A stretch of 64,000 bases of DNA from Rossellomorea marisflavi. GTDB lineage: Bacteria; Bacillota; Bacilli; Bacillales; Bacillaceae_B. The stretch covers positions 1,864,001 through 1,928,000 of the forward strand of contig NZ_CP047095.1 of assembly GCF_009806575.1 (NCBI RefSeq), in the 5' to 3' direction. Positions 55,147 to 64,000 of the stretch are shown piece by piece. Positions within the stretch are counted from its first letter, which is position 1. Every line of letters starts with the position of its first letter. A program made the translations under genes and the position numbers. A model generated the notes under the pieces. The model saw nothing but the letters and a program-made list of their open reading frames with translations, had not been told where the DNA came from and ran no database searches.

Positions 55147-56808
55147 ATGGAGCGGATACTGGGAAGGACAGAACAGATACAGGGAAATGAACCCAAACCC
55201 CTGACCTTTTCTCCAGGGAGGGTCCTGCTCATCCGCGTAAACCGCATGCTCGGAGACGGGACAGCTGAAGTGTCTGCCGGGGGGCATCGTTTCATTGCCG
55301 GCGTCCAGACCGGGTTAAAAGCCGGTGAAAGCTATTGGGTAGAGACCAAGCAGAATGGAGACGGGATCGGTCTCTCTGTTCTTACGGGACGACCCCAACG
55401 AGATGGTGGTCAAATCCTGGATGCCCTCCTCTCTCATTATGCACTGAATCGAGAGGGGCCGGTAAGAGAGCTGATTGGAGAGGCCCTGCGTCTGAATGTT
55501 CCGATCACAAAGACCATGATCGACTTTGCAAAAGCGATGGGGAACCGTCTGAACCCCGAGATACTCCTAAGGATGGAGAGGCAGCATCTCCCATTTACAG
55601 ACCGGATATACAGATCCCTTGAAGCAGGAGGGAAGCAGGGTTCCTTATTGACCGGCATTGAGGGGTTGAAAAATGAACTGATGGCAGCAGGCTCGACTTC
55701 AGAAGCTGAGAAGCTCATGAAGAACGTTCAGGCACCCCTTGAAACGCTGGCAGGAGGGAAGGTGGCAGACCGTGCCCTGTGGATACTGGCGGACGATGCC
55801 AAGCCTTTCCCCCTCCGGCTGGCAGCACTCGATCTTTTAAAGGAGCTGGGTGTCCTGCCTGATAACAGCAGGATGGGTCAATGGAAGGAAGAACTGGTGA
55901 AAACGATGCTGAAATCTTTTCCGGACGCAGCAGCTGCTGAAGAAGGGTTAACCAAGCTTGGAGCCGGAATGAAGGAAGATGGTGCAGCATCCATGAGACG
56001 CCTTTCTGCCCCTCCTTCTTCTGAGGAGCTTACCTCCTTTGCCCGTCGGGTAATCGATGCCATCATTACGGCAAAGAAAGATCTCATCTCATCTGTACAT
56101 TCACCCATAGAGGTTAGAACCGCTGCAGGACAACTTGAAGGGCGTGATGGGACAAACAAGGACTCGCTCCATTCACAGCTCCGCTCCATCGTGCTTGAGG
56201 AACTGAGGGAAGTCATTCACGGAAGGGACATCTCCCAGCTGTTAAAGAAGGCAGTCTCATCCCTAGGGCTGAATTATGAATCCGATCCCCTCGTGGATTC
56301 AGCCAAACGGCAGCTGATCCAGCTCAGCCAGAGTCACCCATCGGCTGCCATCAGGGAAAGGGCCGACGAAATCGTCCTGAAAATGAACCATCCTTCCCTT
56401 GTGTCACAAGATCAATCCGGCTTTCTCACCATCGTCCATCAGATCCCCCTCTATCACACAGCAGGTCAGACGGACATGACCATCCAGTGGAGCGGGAAGA
56501 AAACCGATGATGGCCAGATCGACAGCAGCCACTGCAGAGTGATGTTCTACCTTCATCTCGGGAATCTGGACGAGACCATCGTCGACCTGCAGATTCAGCA
56601 GAGGGTCCTGCAGATCGTCGTCTGGAATGAGCACCCGGGGTTAAAGGATCTTGCCCTCGAATTCCTGCCGGCCCTCAAAAAGGGAGTGGAAGAAAACGGA
56701 TATACATTTTCCTCCATACTCTTTAAAATCCCGGAATCACGTCCCGGACCCGGGACCGTGACCGATCAACACCCGGCTGGGCACAAAGGAGTGGATATCC
56801 GCATATGA
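55147..56808 (+). CDS. ylqG: YlqG family protein, FliK-like C-terminus
   Basis: The 553-residue protein is not confidently assigned a function. The N-terminus has a beta-rich segment (GRVLLIRVNRMLGDGTAEV) and the middle is helical. The C-terminal 100 residues resemble the flagellar hook-length control (FliK) domain: IQWSGKK, then RVMFYLHLGNLDETIVDLQIQQ and LEFLPALKKGVEENGYTFSSILFK. It overlaps the FlhB-like ylqH by four bases (ATGA). No flagellar genes are seen in the window. B. subtilis has the same pair at this site. Confidence 0.8.
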   Translation: MERILGRTEQIQGNEPKPLTFSPGRVLLIRVNRMLGDGTAEVSAGGHRFIAGVQTGLKAGESYWVETKQNGDGIGLSVLTGRPQRDGGQILDALLSHYALNREGPVRELIGEALRLNVPITKTMIDFAKAMGNRLNPEILLRMERQHLPFTDRIYRSLEAGGKQGSLLTGIEGLKNELMAAGSTSEAEKLMKNVQAPLETLAGGKVADRALWILADDAKPFPLRLAALDLLKELGVLPDNSRMGQWKEELVKTMLKSFPDAAAAEEGLTKLGAGMKEDGAASMRRLSAPPSSEELTSFARRVIDAIITAKKDLISSVHSPIEVRTAAGQLEGRDGTNKDSLHSQLRSIVLEELREVIHGRDISQLLKKAVSSLGLNYESDPLVDSAKRQLIQLSQSHPSAAIRERADEIVLKMNHPSLVSQDQSGFLTIVHQIPLYHTAGQTDMTIQWSGKKTDDGQIDSSHCRVMFYLHLGNLDETIVDLQIQQRVLQIVVWNEHPGLKDLALEFLPALKKGVEENGYTFSSILFKIPESRPGPGTVTDQHPAGHKGVDIRI

Positions 56809-57086
56809 GCAGGGAACAAAAGCGCAAAGCGGCAGTAGCGCTTGGGTATGACCGTACTCAGGACGGCTCTCCCCGTGTCATCGCCAAGGGGAAGGGGCTG
56901 ATTGCCGAAGAGATTCTCAAAAGGGCTGAAGAGCATGACATCCCTGTCCAGGAGGATGAAACCCTCGTGGATCTCCTGGGGCAGCTTGACGTCAAGGAGT
57001 CGATCCCCGAAGAACTATACGGGGCGGTTGCCGAAGTGTTCGCTTTCATTTATCGCGTGGATAAATCATTCAGCGGAGGCAAGTAA
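56805..57086 (+). CDS. ylqH: FlhB C-terminal domain-like protein (YlqH / FlhX type)
   Basis: The 93-residue protein matches the cytoplasmic tail of the flagellar export protein FlhB: AVALGYDRTQDGSPRVIAKGKGLIAEEI, then PVQEDETLVDLL and IPEELYGAVAEVFAFIYRVDKS. It lacks the membrane part and the self-cleaving NPTH motif, so it resembles only the part after cleavage. Coupling to the FliK-like gene suggests the two proteins touch, as FliK and FlhB do. Function is unknown. Confidence 0.88.
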   Translation: MSREQKRKAAVALGYDRTQDGSPRVIAKGKGLIAEEILKRAEEHDIPVQEDETLVDLLGQLDVKESIPEELYGAVAEVFAFIYRVDKSFSGGK

Positions 57087-57195
57087 TTGGTTTTCAAGTA
57101 TAATATATTCTTAAAGCGCCTTTCCTCGGCAGGCGCATCCGCCTCGCTTGAAATGTTGGAATTTTTAAATTAATATAATATTTTTAGTATAATGG

Positions 57196-57224
57196 TAGAC
57201 ATCTAATCTATCATTTTATACAAT
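57196..57224 (+). promoter_or_regulatory. promoter for sucCD
   Basis: TAGACA (57196-57201) and TACAAT (57219-57224) match consensus at five of six positions each and are spaced by 17 bases. It lies about 45 bases before sucC. Confidence 0.65.
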
Positions 57225-57237
57225 GAAAGCGCAGTCT
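57224..57237 (+). promoter_or_regulatory. possible cre (CcpA) site at the sucC promoter
   Basis: TGAAAGCGCAGTCT agrees with the cre pattern TGWAANCGNTNWCA except at two positions. It overlaps the end of the -10 box and the likely start of transcription, a place where CcpA binding would repress. Confidence 0.3.
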
Positions 57238-57269
57238 ATTTTTTGAAGAGTTCGATAGGAGGATGGAAA

Positions 57270-58430
57270 ATGAATATCCATGAATATCAAGGTAAAGAAA
57301 TCCTCAGAAATAACGGGGTATCCGTACCAAACGGTAAAGTGGCCTTCACTGCCGATGAAGCGGTTGAAGCTGCAAAGACACTCGAATCAAGTGTGTATGT
57401 AGTAAAAGCTCAGATCCATGCGGGCGGCCGCGGAAAAGCGGGCGGAGTCAAAATCGCGAAAAGCTTGGATGATGTTCGTACATATGCCGATGAACTTCTA
57501 GGAAAAACATTGGTGACACACCAAACGGGTCCTGAAGGGAAGGAAGTAAAGCGCTTACTTATCGAAGAAGGCTGCGACATCAAAAAAGAATATTATGTCG
57601 GTCTTGTTCTTGATCGTGCAACTTCACAAGTGGTGCTCATGGCATCTGAAGAAGGCGGTACTGAGATCGAAGAAGTAGCGGAACAAACACCTGAAAAAAT
57701 CTTCAAAGAGTATATCGATCCTGTAGTGGGTCTTACTGGATTCCAGGCAAGACGCATTGCATTCAACATCAACATCCCGAAGGAATTGGTCGGTAAAGCA
57801 GCCAAGTTCATGCTCGGGCTTTATCAGGTATACCTGCAAAAAGACGCTTCCATTGTGGAGATCAACCCTTTAGTTGTCACGGGTGACGGCAATGTCATGG
57901 CGCTTGATGCAAAATTCAACTTTGATTCCAATGCTCTTTATCGTCAAAAAGACGTCCTTGCCCTGCGTGACCTGGAAGAGGAAGATGCAAAAGAAATCGA
58001 AGCATCAAAATATGATCTAAGCTATATCTCCCTTGACGGAAATATCGGCTGCATGGTCAATGGAGCTGGCCTTGCCATGGCCACGATGGATATCGTGAAG
58101 CACTATGGTGGAGATCCCGCCAACTTCCTTGATGTTGGGGGCGGCGCAACGGCTGAGAAAGTAACGGAAGCCTTCAAAATCATCCTTTCCGATGAAAACG
58201 TAAAAGGGATCTTCGTCAATATCTTCGGTGGAATCATGAAGTGTGACGTCATCGCAACGGGTGTCGTGGAAGCGGCGAAACAGATCGGCCTGGACGTTCC
58301 TCTTGTCGTGCGTCTTGAAGGTACGAACGTAGACCTGGGTAAAGAAATCCTGAATCAATCAGGCTTGAATATCATTGCAGCCGAATCAATGGCTGACGGC
58401 GCACAAAAAATCGTTGAGCAAGTAGGCTGA
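57270..58430 (+). CDS. sucC: succinyl-CoA synthetase, beta subunit
   Basis: The beta subunit binds nucleotide and succinate in the TCA-cycle step that makes ATP or GTP. The 386-residue product begins [17 protein letters not shown], has an ATP-grasp domain ([19 protein letters not shown]) and the C-terminal ligase domain ([24 protein letters not shown]). AGGAGG precedes the ATG. The alpha subunit follows after 16 bases. Confidence 0.97.
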   Translation: MNIHEYQGKEILRNNGVSVPNGKVAFTADEAVEAAKTLESSVYVVKAQIHAGGRGKAGGVKIAKSLDDVRTYADELLGKTLVTHQTGPEGKEVKRLLIEEGCDIKKEYYVGLVLDRATSQVVLMASEEGGTEIEEVAEQTPEKIFKEYIDPVVGLTGFQARRIAFNINIPKELVGKAAKFMLGLYQVYLQKDASIVEINPLVVTGDGNVMALDAKFNFDSNALYRQKDVLALRDLEEEDAKEIEASKYDLSYISLDGNIGCMVNGAGLAMATMDIVKHYGGDPANFLDVGGGATAEKVTEAFKIILSDENVKGIFVNIFGGIMKCDVIATGVVEAAKQIGLDVPLVVRLEGTNVDLGKEILNQSGLNIIAAESMADGAQKIVEQVG

Positions 58431-58446
58431 GAAAGGCGGGAGAAAA

Positions 58447-59349
58447 ATGAGCGTATTTATTAATAAAGATACAAAAGTCATCGTACAGGGAATCACCGGT
58501 TCAACAGCGCTTTTCCACACGAAGCAAATGCTTGAGTACGGTACTCAGATCGTAGCTGGTGTGACTCCTGGTAAAGGCGGAACAGAAGTCGAAGGCGTAC
58601 CTGTATTCAATACAGTCGAAGAAGCGAAAAAGGCAACCAATGCCAATGCTTCTGTCATTTATGTGCCTGCTCCGTTCGCGGCAGATGCGATCCTCGAAGC
58701 GGTTGATGCTGAACTGGATCTTGCCATCTGTATCACAGAGCATATCCCGGTACTGGATATGGTGAAGGTGAAACGCTATATGGAAGGCAAGAAGACCCGC
58801 CTGGTCGGTCCTAACTGTCCTGGTGTCATCACACCGGATGAATGTAAGATCGGGATCATGCCTGGTTATATCCATACAAAAGGTCACGTGGGCGTGGTTT
58901 CCCGCTCCGGTACATTGACGTATGAGGCGGTTCATCAGCTTTCACAAGCCGGCATCGGTCAAACGACGGCAGTCGGAATCGGCGGAGACCCGGTCAATGG
59001 AACGGACTTCATCGATGTGTTGAAAGCCTTCAACGAAGATGAAGAAACGTATGCTGTCATCATGATCGGTGAAATTGGTGGAACAGCAGAAGAAGAAGCG
59101 GCTGAGTGGGTCAAAGCGAATATGACCAAACCGGTTGTCGGATTCATCGGTGGACGCACTGCGCCTCCAGGAAAGCGTATGGGACATGCAGGGGCAATCA
59201 TTTCAGGTGGGAAAGGGACGGCAGACGAAAAGATCCGCGTCATGAATGAGTGCGGAATCGAAGTGGCGCCGACTCCATCCGACATGGGAGAAACCCTCAT
59301 ATCCGTCCTGAAGGACAAAGGCATTTACGATAAATGTAAAACTCATTAA
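58447..59349 (+). CDS. sucD: succinyl-CoA synthetase, alpha subunit
   Basis: The alpha subunit binds CoA and carries the phosphohistidine. The 300-residue product shows [16 protein letters not shown], the CoA-binding [18 protein letters not shown] and the active His in [18 protein letters not shown]. It ends before a clear terminator. Confidence 0.97.
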   Translation: MSVFINKDTKVIVQGITGSTALFHTKQMLEYGTQIVAGVTPGKGGTEVEGVPVFNTVEEAKKATNANASVIYVPAPFAADAILEAVDAELDLAICITEHIPVLDMVKVKRYMEGKKTRLVGPNCPGVITPDECKIGIMPGYIHTKGHVGVVSRSGTLTYEAVHQLSQAGIGQTTAVGIGGDPVNGTDFIDVLKAFNEDEETYAVIMIGEIGGTAEEEAAEWVKANMTKPVVGFIGGRTAPPGKRMGHAGAIISGGKGTADEKIRVMNECGIEVAPTPSDMGETLISVLKDKGIYDKCKTH

Positions 59350-59360
59350 TCAAGAGGGAA

Positions 59361-59384
59361 GGGCTGATGGACTCAGCCCTTTTT
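59361..59384 (+). terminator. terminator after sucD
   Basis: GGGCTGA pairs with TCAGCCC around a five-base loop, followed by TTTTT. It lies 12 bases past the sucD stop. Confidence 0.8.
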
Positions 59385-59412
59385 CCCTTACCCATAAAAG
59401 GAGGTCCTTTCA

Positions 59413-60285
59413 CTGAAAAGACGTGAAGCGTTATTCCGCCTGTCCCACTGCCGAGAGATCGGCATTACCCGAAAATTAAAGCTGCTTTCCTCCCTTCAAC
59501 ACCCTTCACCCGCCCTACCCTCCATCGCTCAACTACAACATCTGCTTTCCATCCCTTTTGACAAAGCAACAAAACTCCATAAAGAATTCCATTCCATCCC
59601 CTATGCCAGACTCAAACTGCTTTATGCCGATAAAGGGATTGAATGGTTGACCATCCATGATGAAGAATACCCTGACCTGCTAAAGGAAGTCTATGATCCA
59701 CCCCTGCTCCTGTTCTGCAAGGGGAGGACCGAACTGCTACACACCCCTATGAAACTAGCTATCATCGGGGCAAGAAAGTGCACCCCCTACACTGGAAAGG
59801 TCCTCACCCGGCTCATCCCATCCCTCTCCCAACACTGCGTAACGGTCATATCGGGGCTTGCCCGGGGTGCTGATACGATTGCCCATGAAACCACTATCCG
59901 CAGCGGTGGAAAAACCATCGGTGTCATTGCAGGGGGCTTCGACCATATTTATCCGAAGGAAAACGCGGCCCTTGCCAGCCACATGATGGACCACCATCTT
60001 ATGATCAGTGAATATCCTCCCGATACAAGACCGGAAAAGTGGCAGTTCCCACTGCGGAACCGGATCATCAGCGGCTTGAGTCATGCCGTACTGGTGACGG
60101 AGGCACAGCGGAAAAGCGGTACGTATAGTACGGCAGATTATGCACTGAACGAGGGGAGAGATGTGTTCTGCATCCCTGGTCCGCTATTCGCACCCATGTC
60201 CGAAGGGACGAACAGCCTCATTCAGGAGGGGGCCAGAATGGTGATTTCAGCAGAGGATATCCTTCAGGAATTATCGCAGTCCTAG
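59413..60285 (+). CDS. dprA: DNA processing protein DprA (Smf), likely CTG start
   Basis: DprA loads RecA on incoming single-stranded DNA in natural transformation. From 59413 the frame gives 290 residues: an N-terminal helical region (about 1-75) and the Rossmann fold with IGARKCTPYTGK, VISGLARGADTIAHE, GVIAGGFDHIYPKEN, ISEYPP and PLRNRIISGLS. No ATG, GTG or TTG lies in frame between the stop at 59395 and a TTG at 59647. A perfect AAGGAGG (59398-59404) is eight bases before CTG 59413. Starting at TTG 59647 would remove 78 residues and has no ribosome binding site. CTG is therefore preferred. Confidence 0.85.
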   Translation: MKRREALFRLSHCREIGITRKLKLLSSLQHPSPALPSIAQLQHLLSIPFDKATKLHKEFHSIPYARLKLLYADKGIEWLTIHDEEYPDLLKEVYDPPLLLFCKGRTELLHTPMKLAIIGARKCTPYTGKVLTRLIPSLSQHCVTVISGLARGADTIAHETTIRSGGKTIGVIAGGFDHIYPKENAALASHMMDHHLMISEYPPDTRPEKWQFPLRNRIISGLSHAVLVTEAQRKSGTYSTADYALNEGRDVFCIPGPLFAPMSEGTNSLIQEGARMVISAEDILQELSQS

Positions 60286-60337
60286 TGGTCACCGGTCCGT
60301 ATGGCGTGATGATTTAACAGGTTTTTGTACAAAATGG

Positions 60338-60364
60338 TTGCATTTATGATGAAACTGTTATACA
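60338..60364 (+). promoter_or_regulatory. possible promoter for topA
   Basis: TATACA (60359-60364) is preceded by TGT, an extended -10 pattern. TTGCAT (60338-60343) is only 15 bases upstream, shorter than ideal. It lies in an A/T-rich part of the 249-base dprA-topA gap. Confidence 0.35.
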
Positions 60365-60534
60365 TTTTGCATCAGGTATCAAAAACAATAGAAGAGAGAC
60401 ATAATGAAGAAATCGGATCCCCGTTTCAGCTCTGCAACGATTGCTGAAAACGTTTCCCTTACCTGTCTGGTGGAGGGAGATTTAGGGAATTAAGATTGAA
60501 AAAGGATCATTTTCCTCTTTAAGGAGGCCCATGA

Positions 60535-62613
60535 ATGGCAGATTATCTGGTAATCGTAGAATCGCCAGCAAAGGCAAAAACAATCGAGCGTTACTTAGGA
60601 AAAAAATATAAAGTGCGTGCATCCATGGGGCATATCAGGGATTTACCGAAGTCCCAGATGGGTGTCGACGTTGAACACGAATTCGAACCGAAATATATCA
60701 CCATCCGCGGGAAAGGCCCCGTCTTGAAAGAATTGAAAACCGCTGCGAAAAAAGTGAAGAAAATCTATCTCGCAGCTGACCCCGATAGGGAAGGGGAAGC
60801 CATAGCATGGCACCTCGCCCATAGTCTGGACATTGATGTCGCATCGGATTGCCGTGTTGTATTCAATGAAATCACGAAGGATGCCATCAAGGAGTCATTC
60901 AAGCACCCGAGGGCCATCAATATGGATCTTGTCGATGCACAGCAGGCAAGAAGGATCCTCGACCGCCTAGTCGGTTACAATATCAGCCCGCTTTTATGGA
61001 AAAAAGTGAAGAAGGGGCTGAGCGCTGGACGGGTCCAGTCGGTTGCAGTCCGATTGATCATCGACAGGGAAAATGAAATCAAAGAGTTCACACCTGAAGA
61101 ATATTGGTCCATCGATGCTCAGTTCAAAAAAGGGAAAGACAGCTTTTCGGCAGCATTCTACGGGATCGATGGCAAAAAAGTGGAACTGAAGAATGAAGAT
61201 GAAGTGAAAGAAGTCCTTTCACAGATGAAAGGAAAGTCATTCTCTGTTGACAAGGTAACCAAAAAGGAACGGAAGCGCAATCCAGCACCTCCATTCACCA
61301 CTTCCTCCCTTCAGCAGGAAGCGGCCCGTAAGCTCAACTTCAGGGCGAAAAAGACCATGATGCTCGCCCAGCAGCTCTATGAAGGAATCGAGATGGGCGG
61401 CAAGGAAGGGACCGTCGGTTTCATCACCTATATGAGAACCGATTCGACCAGGATTTCCGAAGTCGCTCAAAAAGAAGCCGGTGAGTACATCGTCGGAAAA
61501 TACGGGGAGGAGTTCCTCAAAACCAGTCCCCGTAAGGAAAAGAAACAACAGAAAGCCCAAGACGCCCATGAAGCCATCCGGCCTACCAGCACCCTGAGGG
61601 ATCCGTCTTCGGTGAAGGAATTCCTGTCACGGGATCAGCACCGGCTCTATAAGCTGATCTGGGAACGGTTCGTATCTAGTGAAATGGCACCAGCCGTCAT
61701 GGATACGATGAGTGTGGACCTGGTCAATGGAGGAGTATTCTTCCGGGCGACGGGCTCAAAAGTGAAATTCCCTGGATTCATGAAGGTCTACGTAGAAGGA
61801 TCGGATGACCAGAAGGAAGAGAAGGACAATATCCTTCCCGCCCTCAAAGAAGGGGATAAAGTCACCTCCGAAGCCATCGACCCGAATCAGCATTTCACCC
61901 AGCCGCCTCCAAGATACACCGAGGCCAGACTCGTCAAGACCCTTGAAGAGTTGGGGATCGGTCGTCCGTCCACATATGCACCGACATTGGATACCATCCA
62001 GAGAAGGGGATATGTATCCCTTGATAACAAGCGGTTTATCCCTACCGAACTCGGGGAGATCGTCCTCGAGCTTGTACGGGAATTCTTCCCCGATATCATC
62101 GACGTGGAATTTACCGCCAATATGGAAAAAAGCCTGGATGATATCGAAGAGGGCAATGAAAAATGGGAAAAAATCATCGAGCATTTCTATAAAGATTTCG
62201 AGAAGCATCTGGAAATCGCCGAGAATGAAATGGAAAAAGTCGAGATCCGGGATGAGCCGGCCGGTGAAGACTGTGAAGAATGCGGCCATCCGATGGTATT
62301 CAAAATGGGACGCTACGGAAAATTCATGGCGTGCAGCAACTTCCCTGACTGTCGCAACACGAAGCCGATCGTCAAGGAAATCGGCGTGAAATGTCCGAAG
62401 TGCGAAAAAGGGAATATCATTGAGAGGAAGAGCAAGAAGAAGCGAATCTTCTACGGATGTGATCAATATCCGGAATGCGACTTCCTTTCCTGGGATAAGC
62501 CGATTGAACGGAAATGTCCGAAATGTTCCGAAATGCTCGTGGAGAAGAAGCTCAAAAAAGGAAATCAGATCCAATGTGTCAACTGCGATTATAAGGAAGA
62601 AGAACAAAAGTAA
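60535..62613 (+). CDS. topA: DNA topoisomerase I
   Basis: This type IA topoisomerase relaxes negative supercoils. The 692-residue protein has the Toprim domain ([31 protein letters not shown]), the catalytic Tyr299 in [11 protein letters not shown], and three C-terminal four-cysteine zinc fingers (from about residue 580: [23 protein letters not shown]). AAGGAGG precedes the ATG at 60535; the ATG at 60531 is out of frame. In B. subtilis trmFO follows; here it does not. Confidence 0.97.
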   Translation: MADYLVIVESPAKAKTIERYLGKKYKVRASMGHIRDLPKSQMGVDVEHEFEPKYITIRGKGPVLKELKTAAKKVKKIYLAADPDREGEAIAWHLAHSLDIDVASDCRVVFNEITKDAIKESFKHPRAINMDLVDAQQARRILDRLVGYNISPLLWKKVKKGLSAGRVQSVAVRLIIDRENEIKEFTPEEYWSIDAQFKKGKDSFSAAFYGIDGKKVELKNEDEVKEVLSQMKGKSFSVDKVTKKERKRNPAPPFTTSSLQQEAARKLNFRAKKTMMLAQQLYEGIEMGGKEGTVGFITYMRTDSTRISEVAQKEAGEYIVGKYGEEFLKTSPRKEKKQQKAQDAHEAIRPTSTLRDPSSVKEFLSRDQHRLYKLIWERFVSSEMAPAVMDTMSVDLVNGGVFFRATGSKVKFPGFMKVYVEGSDDQKEEKDNILPALKEGDKVTSEAIDPNQHFTQPPPRYTEARLVKTLEELGIGRPSTYAPTLDTIQRRGYVSLDNKRFIPTELGEIVLELVREFFPDIIDVEFTANMEKSLDDIEEGNEKWEKIIEHFYKDFEKHLEIAENEMEKVEIRDEPAGEDCEECGHPMVFKMGRYGKFMACSNFPDCRNTKPIVKEIGVKCPKCEKGNIIERKSKKKRIFYGCDQYPECDFLSWDKPIERKCPKCSEMLVEKKLKKGNQIQCVNCDYKEEEQK

Positions 62614-62668
62614 TCGGAGGGTCATTCTTCCTATTGAAGAATGGATTCCAAAAGCATAGAATAAACAA

Positions 62669-62712
62669 GGGACTGTCCTGAAAGCTCAATGCCATTCAGG
62701 TCAGTTCTTTTG
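62669..62712 (+). terminator. imperfect terminator after topA
   Basis: GGGACTGTCCTGAA pairs with TTCAGGTCAGTTCT with a few mismatches around a loop of about 12 bases, then TTTTGTTGTTT. It would end the topA transcript. Confidence 0.6.
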
Positions 62713-62892
62713 TTGTTTCCACCTTATACATAAATTTACAAAATACTTAAAACTTTTTTATTTTACGCAATTGGTGTACAATTCTTCATGGTGGATGACC
62801 AGCCCGTTGGCCCCGTTTTAAGGGGTTGAATGTAAAAAGGTCCCCCAATGGGATAAACAATTCAGAACTTTGTGAAAAAAGGGTGAAATGAA

Positions 62893-62921
62893 TTGCAAGC
62901 CCCAGGGGGTTGTGTTACTAT
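62893..62921 (+). promoter_or_regulatory. promoter for xerC-hslV
   Basis: TTGCAA (62893-62898), a 17-base spacer and TACTAT (62916-62921) with an upstream TGT, an extended -10. The site lies about 29 bases before the xerC ATG. Confidence 0.6.
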
Positions 62922-62949
62922 TTAGTAGCCCTTGTGAGGTGTTTAACGA

Positions 62950-63843
62950 ATGAATGAAGAACGTTCACTACAATCCTTTATCGATTATCTGAAAATAGAG
63001 AAGCATTATTCTTCTTATACATTTGAACATTATCGTCATGATATTGAAGAGTTTTACGTATTTATGAAAGAACAGGGTTTAGGTTCTTTGAAAGATGTCG
63101 AGTATTCTGATGCAAGGCTGTTTTTGACCAAACTCCATGATCAAGGTTTGAAAAGAGCTTCTGTCGCGAGGAAAGTATCGAGCATAAGAAGCTTTTATCG
63201 TTTCCTGAACAGGGAAGCCCGTGTCCTTGAGAACCCTTTTTCTTATGTGAATCTTCCGAAGCGGGAGCAGAGGCTGCCGAAGTTTTTTTATGAAGAAGAA
63301 ATACAAGCACTCCTTGATGCCTGTGGGGATTCCACTCCCCTCGAGATCAGGAACAGGGCACTATTCGAGCTGCTGTACGCAACCGGCATGAGGGTAAGTG
63401 AATGCTCGGGTCTTACGTTGGATGATCTGGATTTCTCCCTATCGATCCTGCTGGTCCGGGGAAAAGGTGGCAAGGAGAGGTACGTACCGTTCGGGAGTTT
63501 TGCCCATGATGCACTGGAGGAATACATAAACCGATCGAGGACGTCTTTGGCCAATCATGCGTCAGAGAAACACCTCTTCCTGAATCATCGGGGAGGTCCG
63601 TTGACGCAAAGGGGGATCAGGCTGATCCTGACCAAGCTGATCGACAAAGCCTCCCTGACCAGAAAGATTCACCCTCATATGCTCAGGCACACATTCGCCA
63701 CGCATCTATTGAATAACGGGGCGGACCTGAGGGCCGTGCAGGATCTCCTTGGGCACGCCTCTCTTTCTTCCACCCAGGTGTATACGCATGTATCGAAAGA
63801 CCAATTGAGGAAGTCATACCTCGCGCATCATCCACGTGCATAA
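62950..63843 (+). CDS. xerC: site-specific tyrosine recombinase XerC (CodV)
   Basis: XerC with XerD resolves chromosome dimers at dif. The 297-residue protein has an N-terminal SAM-like DNA-binding domain (about 1-90) and the catalytic domain with Arg148 (TGMRVSE), Lys172 ([10 protein letters not shown]), His243 and Arg246 ([14 protein letters not shown]), His269 (LGHASLSST) and Tyr278. All catalytic residues are present. It is next to hslV, as in the B. subtilis codV-clpQ-clpY-codY operon. Confidence 0.95.
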   Translation: MNEERSLQSFIDYLKIEKHYSSYTFEHYRHDIEEFYVFMKEQGLGSLKDVEYSDARLFLTKLHDQGLKRASVARKVSSIRSFYRFLNREARVLENPFSYVNLPKREQRLPKFFYEEEIQALLDACGDSTPLEIRNRALFELLYATGMRVSECSGLTLDDLDFSLSILLVRGKGGKERYVPFGSFAHDALEEYINRSRTSLANHASEKHLFLNHRGGPLTQRGIRLILTKLIDKASLTRKIHPHMLRHTFATHLLNNGADLRAVQDLLGHASLSSTQVYTHVSKDQLRKSYLAHHPRA

Positions 63844-63863
63844 TGGAGAAGGGAATGAGTAGG

Positions 63864-64000
63864 ATGGAACAATTTCATGCAACAACGATATTCGCCGTTC
63901 AACATAACGGTCAGTGTGCCATGAGCGGTGACGGTCAGGTGACATTCGGTAATTCGGTCGTCATGAAACATACGGCCAGGAAAGTAAGGAAGCTTTTCAA
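63864..64000 (+). CDS. hslV: ATP-dependent protease subunit HslV (ClpQ), 5' part
   Basis: HslV is the proteolytic ring of the HslUV (ClpYQ) protease. Only the first 45 codons lie in the window: [12 protein letters not shown], then [26 protein letters not shown], a clear match. ATG 63864 is preferred: GGAGAAGGG lies about ten bases upstream, whereas the ATG at 63855 directly follows it. The gene runs off the end of the window. Confidence 0.93.
   Translation, partial: MEQFHATTIFAVQHNGQCAMSGDGQVTFGNSVVMKHTARKVRKLF

Larger units (their letters stand above)
62614..62949 (+). other. 336-base gap between topA and xerC, no gene (trmFO absent)
   Basis: The gap holds an imperfect terminator (62669-62712), an A/T-rich stretch, a CCCCGTTTTAAGGGG hairpin near 62811-62825 and a promoter for xerC. 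No frame has FAD-binding GAGLAG or any other TrmFO feature, so the gene usually found here is missing. Confidence 0.85.

Overview
This window is a stretch of core chromosome from a spore-forming member of the Bacillaceae. The evidence is gene order that matches the Bacillus subtilis lspA to hslV region almost gene for gene, the 26-residue sporulation protein SpoVM, three PyrR attenuators, a FapR operator and strong AGGAGG ribosome binding sites. Base composition is near balanced, which would fit a Rossellomorea- or marisflavi-like Bacillus; that genus guess is weak. Nearly every gene is on the + strand; only rqcH is on the - strand.

Layout. 1-1470: lspA and an RluD-type pseudouridine synthase. 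1466-13310: the de novo pyrimidine operon (pyrR, P, B, C, AA, AB, K, D, F, E) with its promoter, three transcription attenuators and a terminator. 13320-17950: rqcH (ribosome rescue) on the - strand, then a calcium P-type ATPase. 18026-26624: yloC, remA, gmk, rpoZ, coaBC, priA, def, fmt, rsmB. 26750-32019: the prpC/prkC phosphatase-kinase pair, rsgA, rpe, thiN and spoVM. 32020-32558: no gene, two tandem copies of a structured repeat. 32559-38678: rpmB, an Asp23-family gene, fakA, sdaAB, sdaAA, recG. 38736-42343: FapR operator and the phospholipid/fatty acid genes fapR, plsX, fabD, fabG, acpP. 42547-49739: rnc, smc, ftsY, ylxM, ffh. 49858-55132: rpsP, khpA, ylqD, rimM, trmD, rplS, lepB, rbgA, rnhB. 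55147-57086: a FliK-like and FlhB-C-like gene pair. 57270-64000: sucC, sucD, dprA, topA, xerC and the start of hslV.

Points that depart from a routine annotation. pyrB and sdaAA are each broken by the apparent loss of one G in a short G run; both read through perfectly if one G is restored, so each is either a sequencing error or a recent mutation. dprA has no ATG, GTG or TTG at its expected start but has a perfect ribosome binding site before a CTG codon. rlmN (expected between rsmB and prpC) and trmFO (expected between topA and xerC) are absent from their conserved slots. I found no mobile element, CRISPR array, prophage, tRNA or rRNA gene, and nothing I would call a new multi-gene system; the best leads are the two missing RNA-methylation genes, the CTG start, the structured tandem repeat and the FliK/FlhB-like pair.
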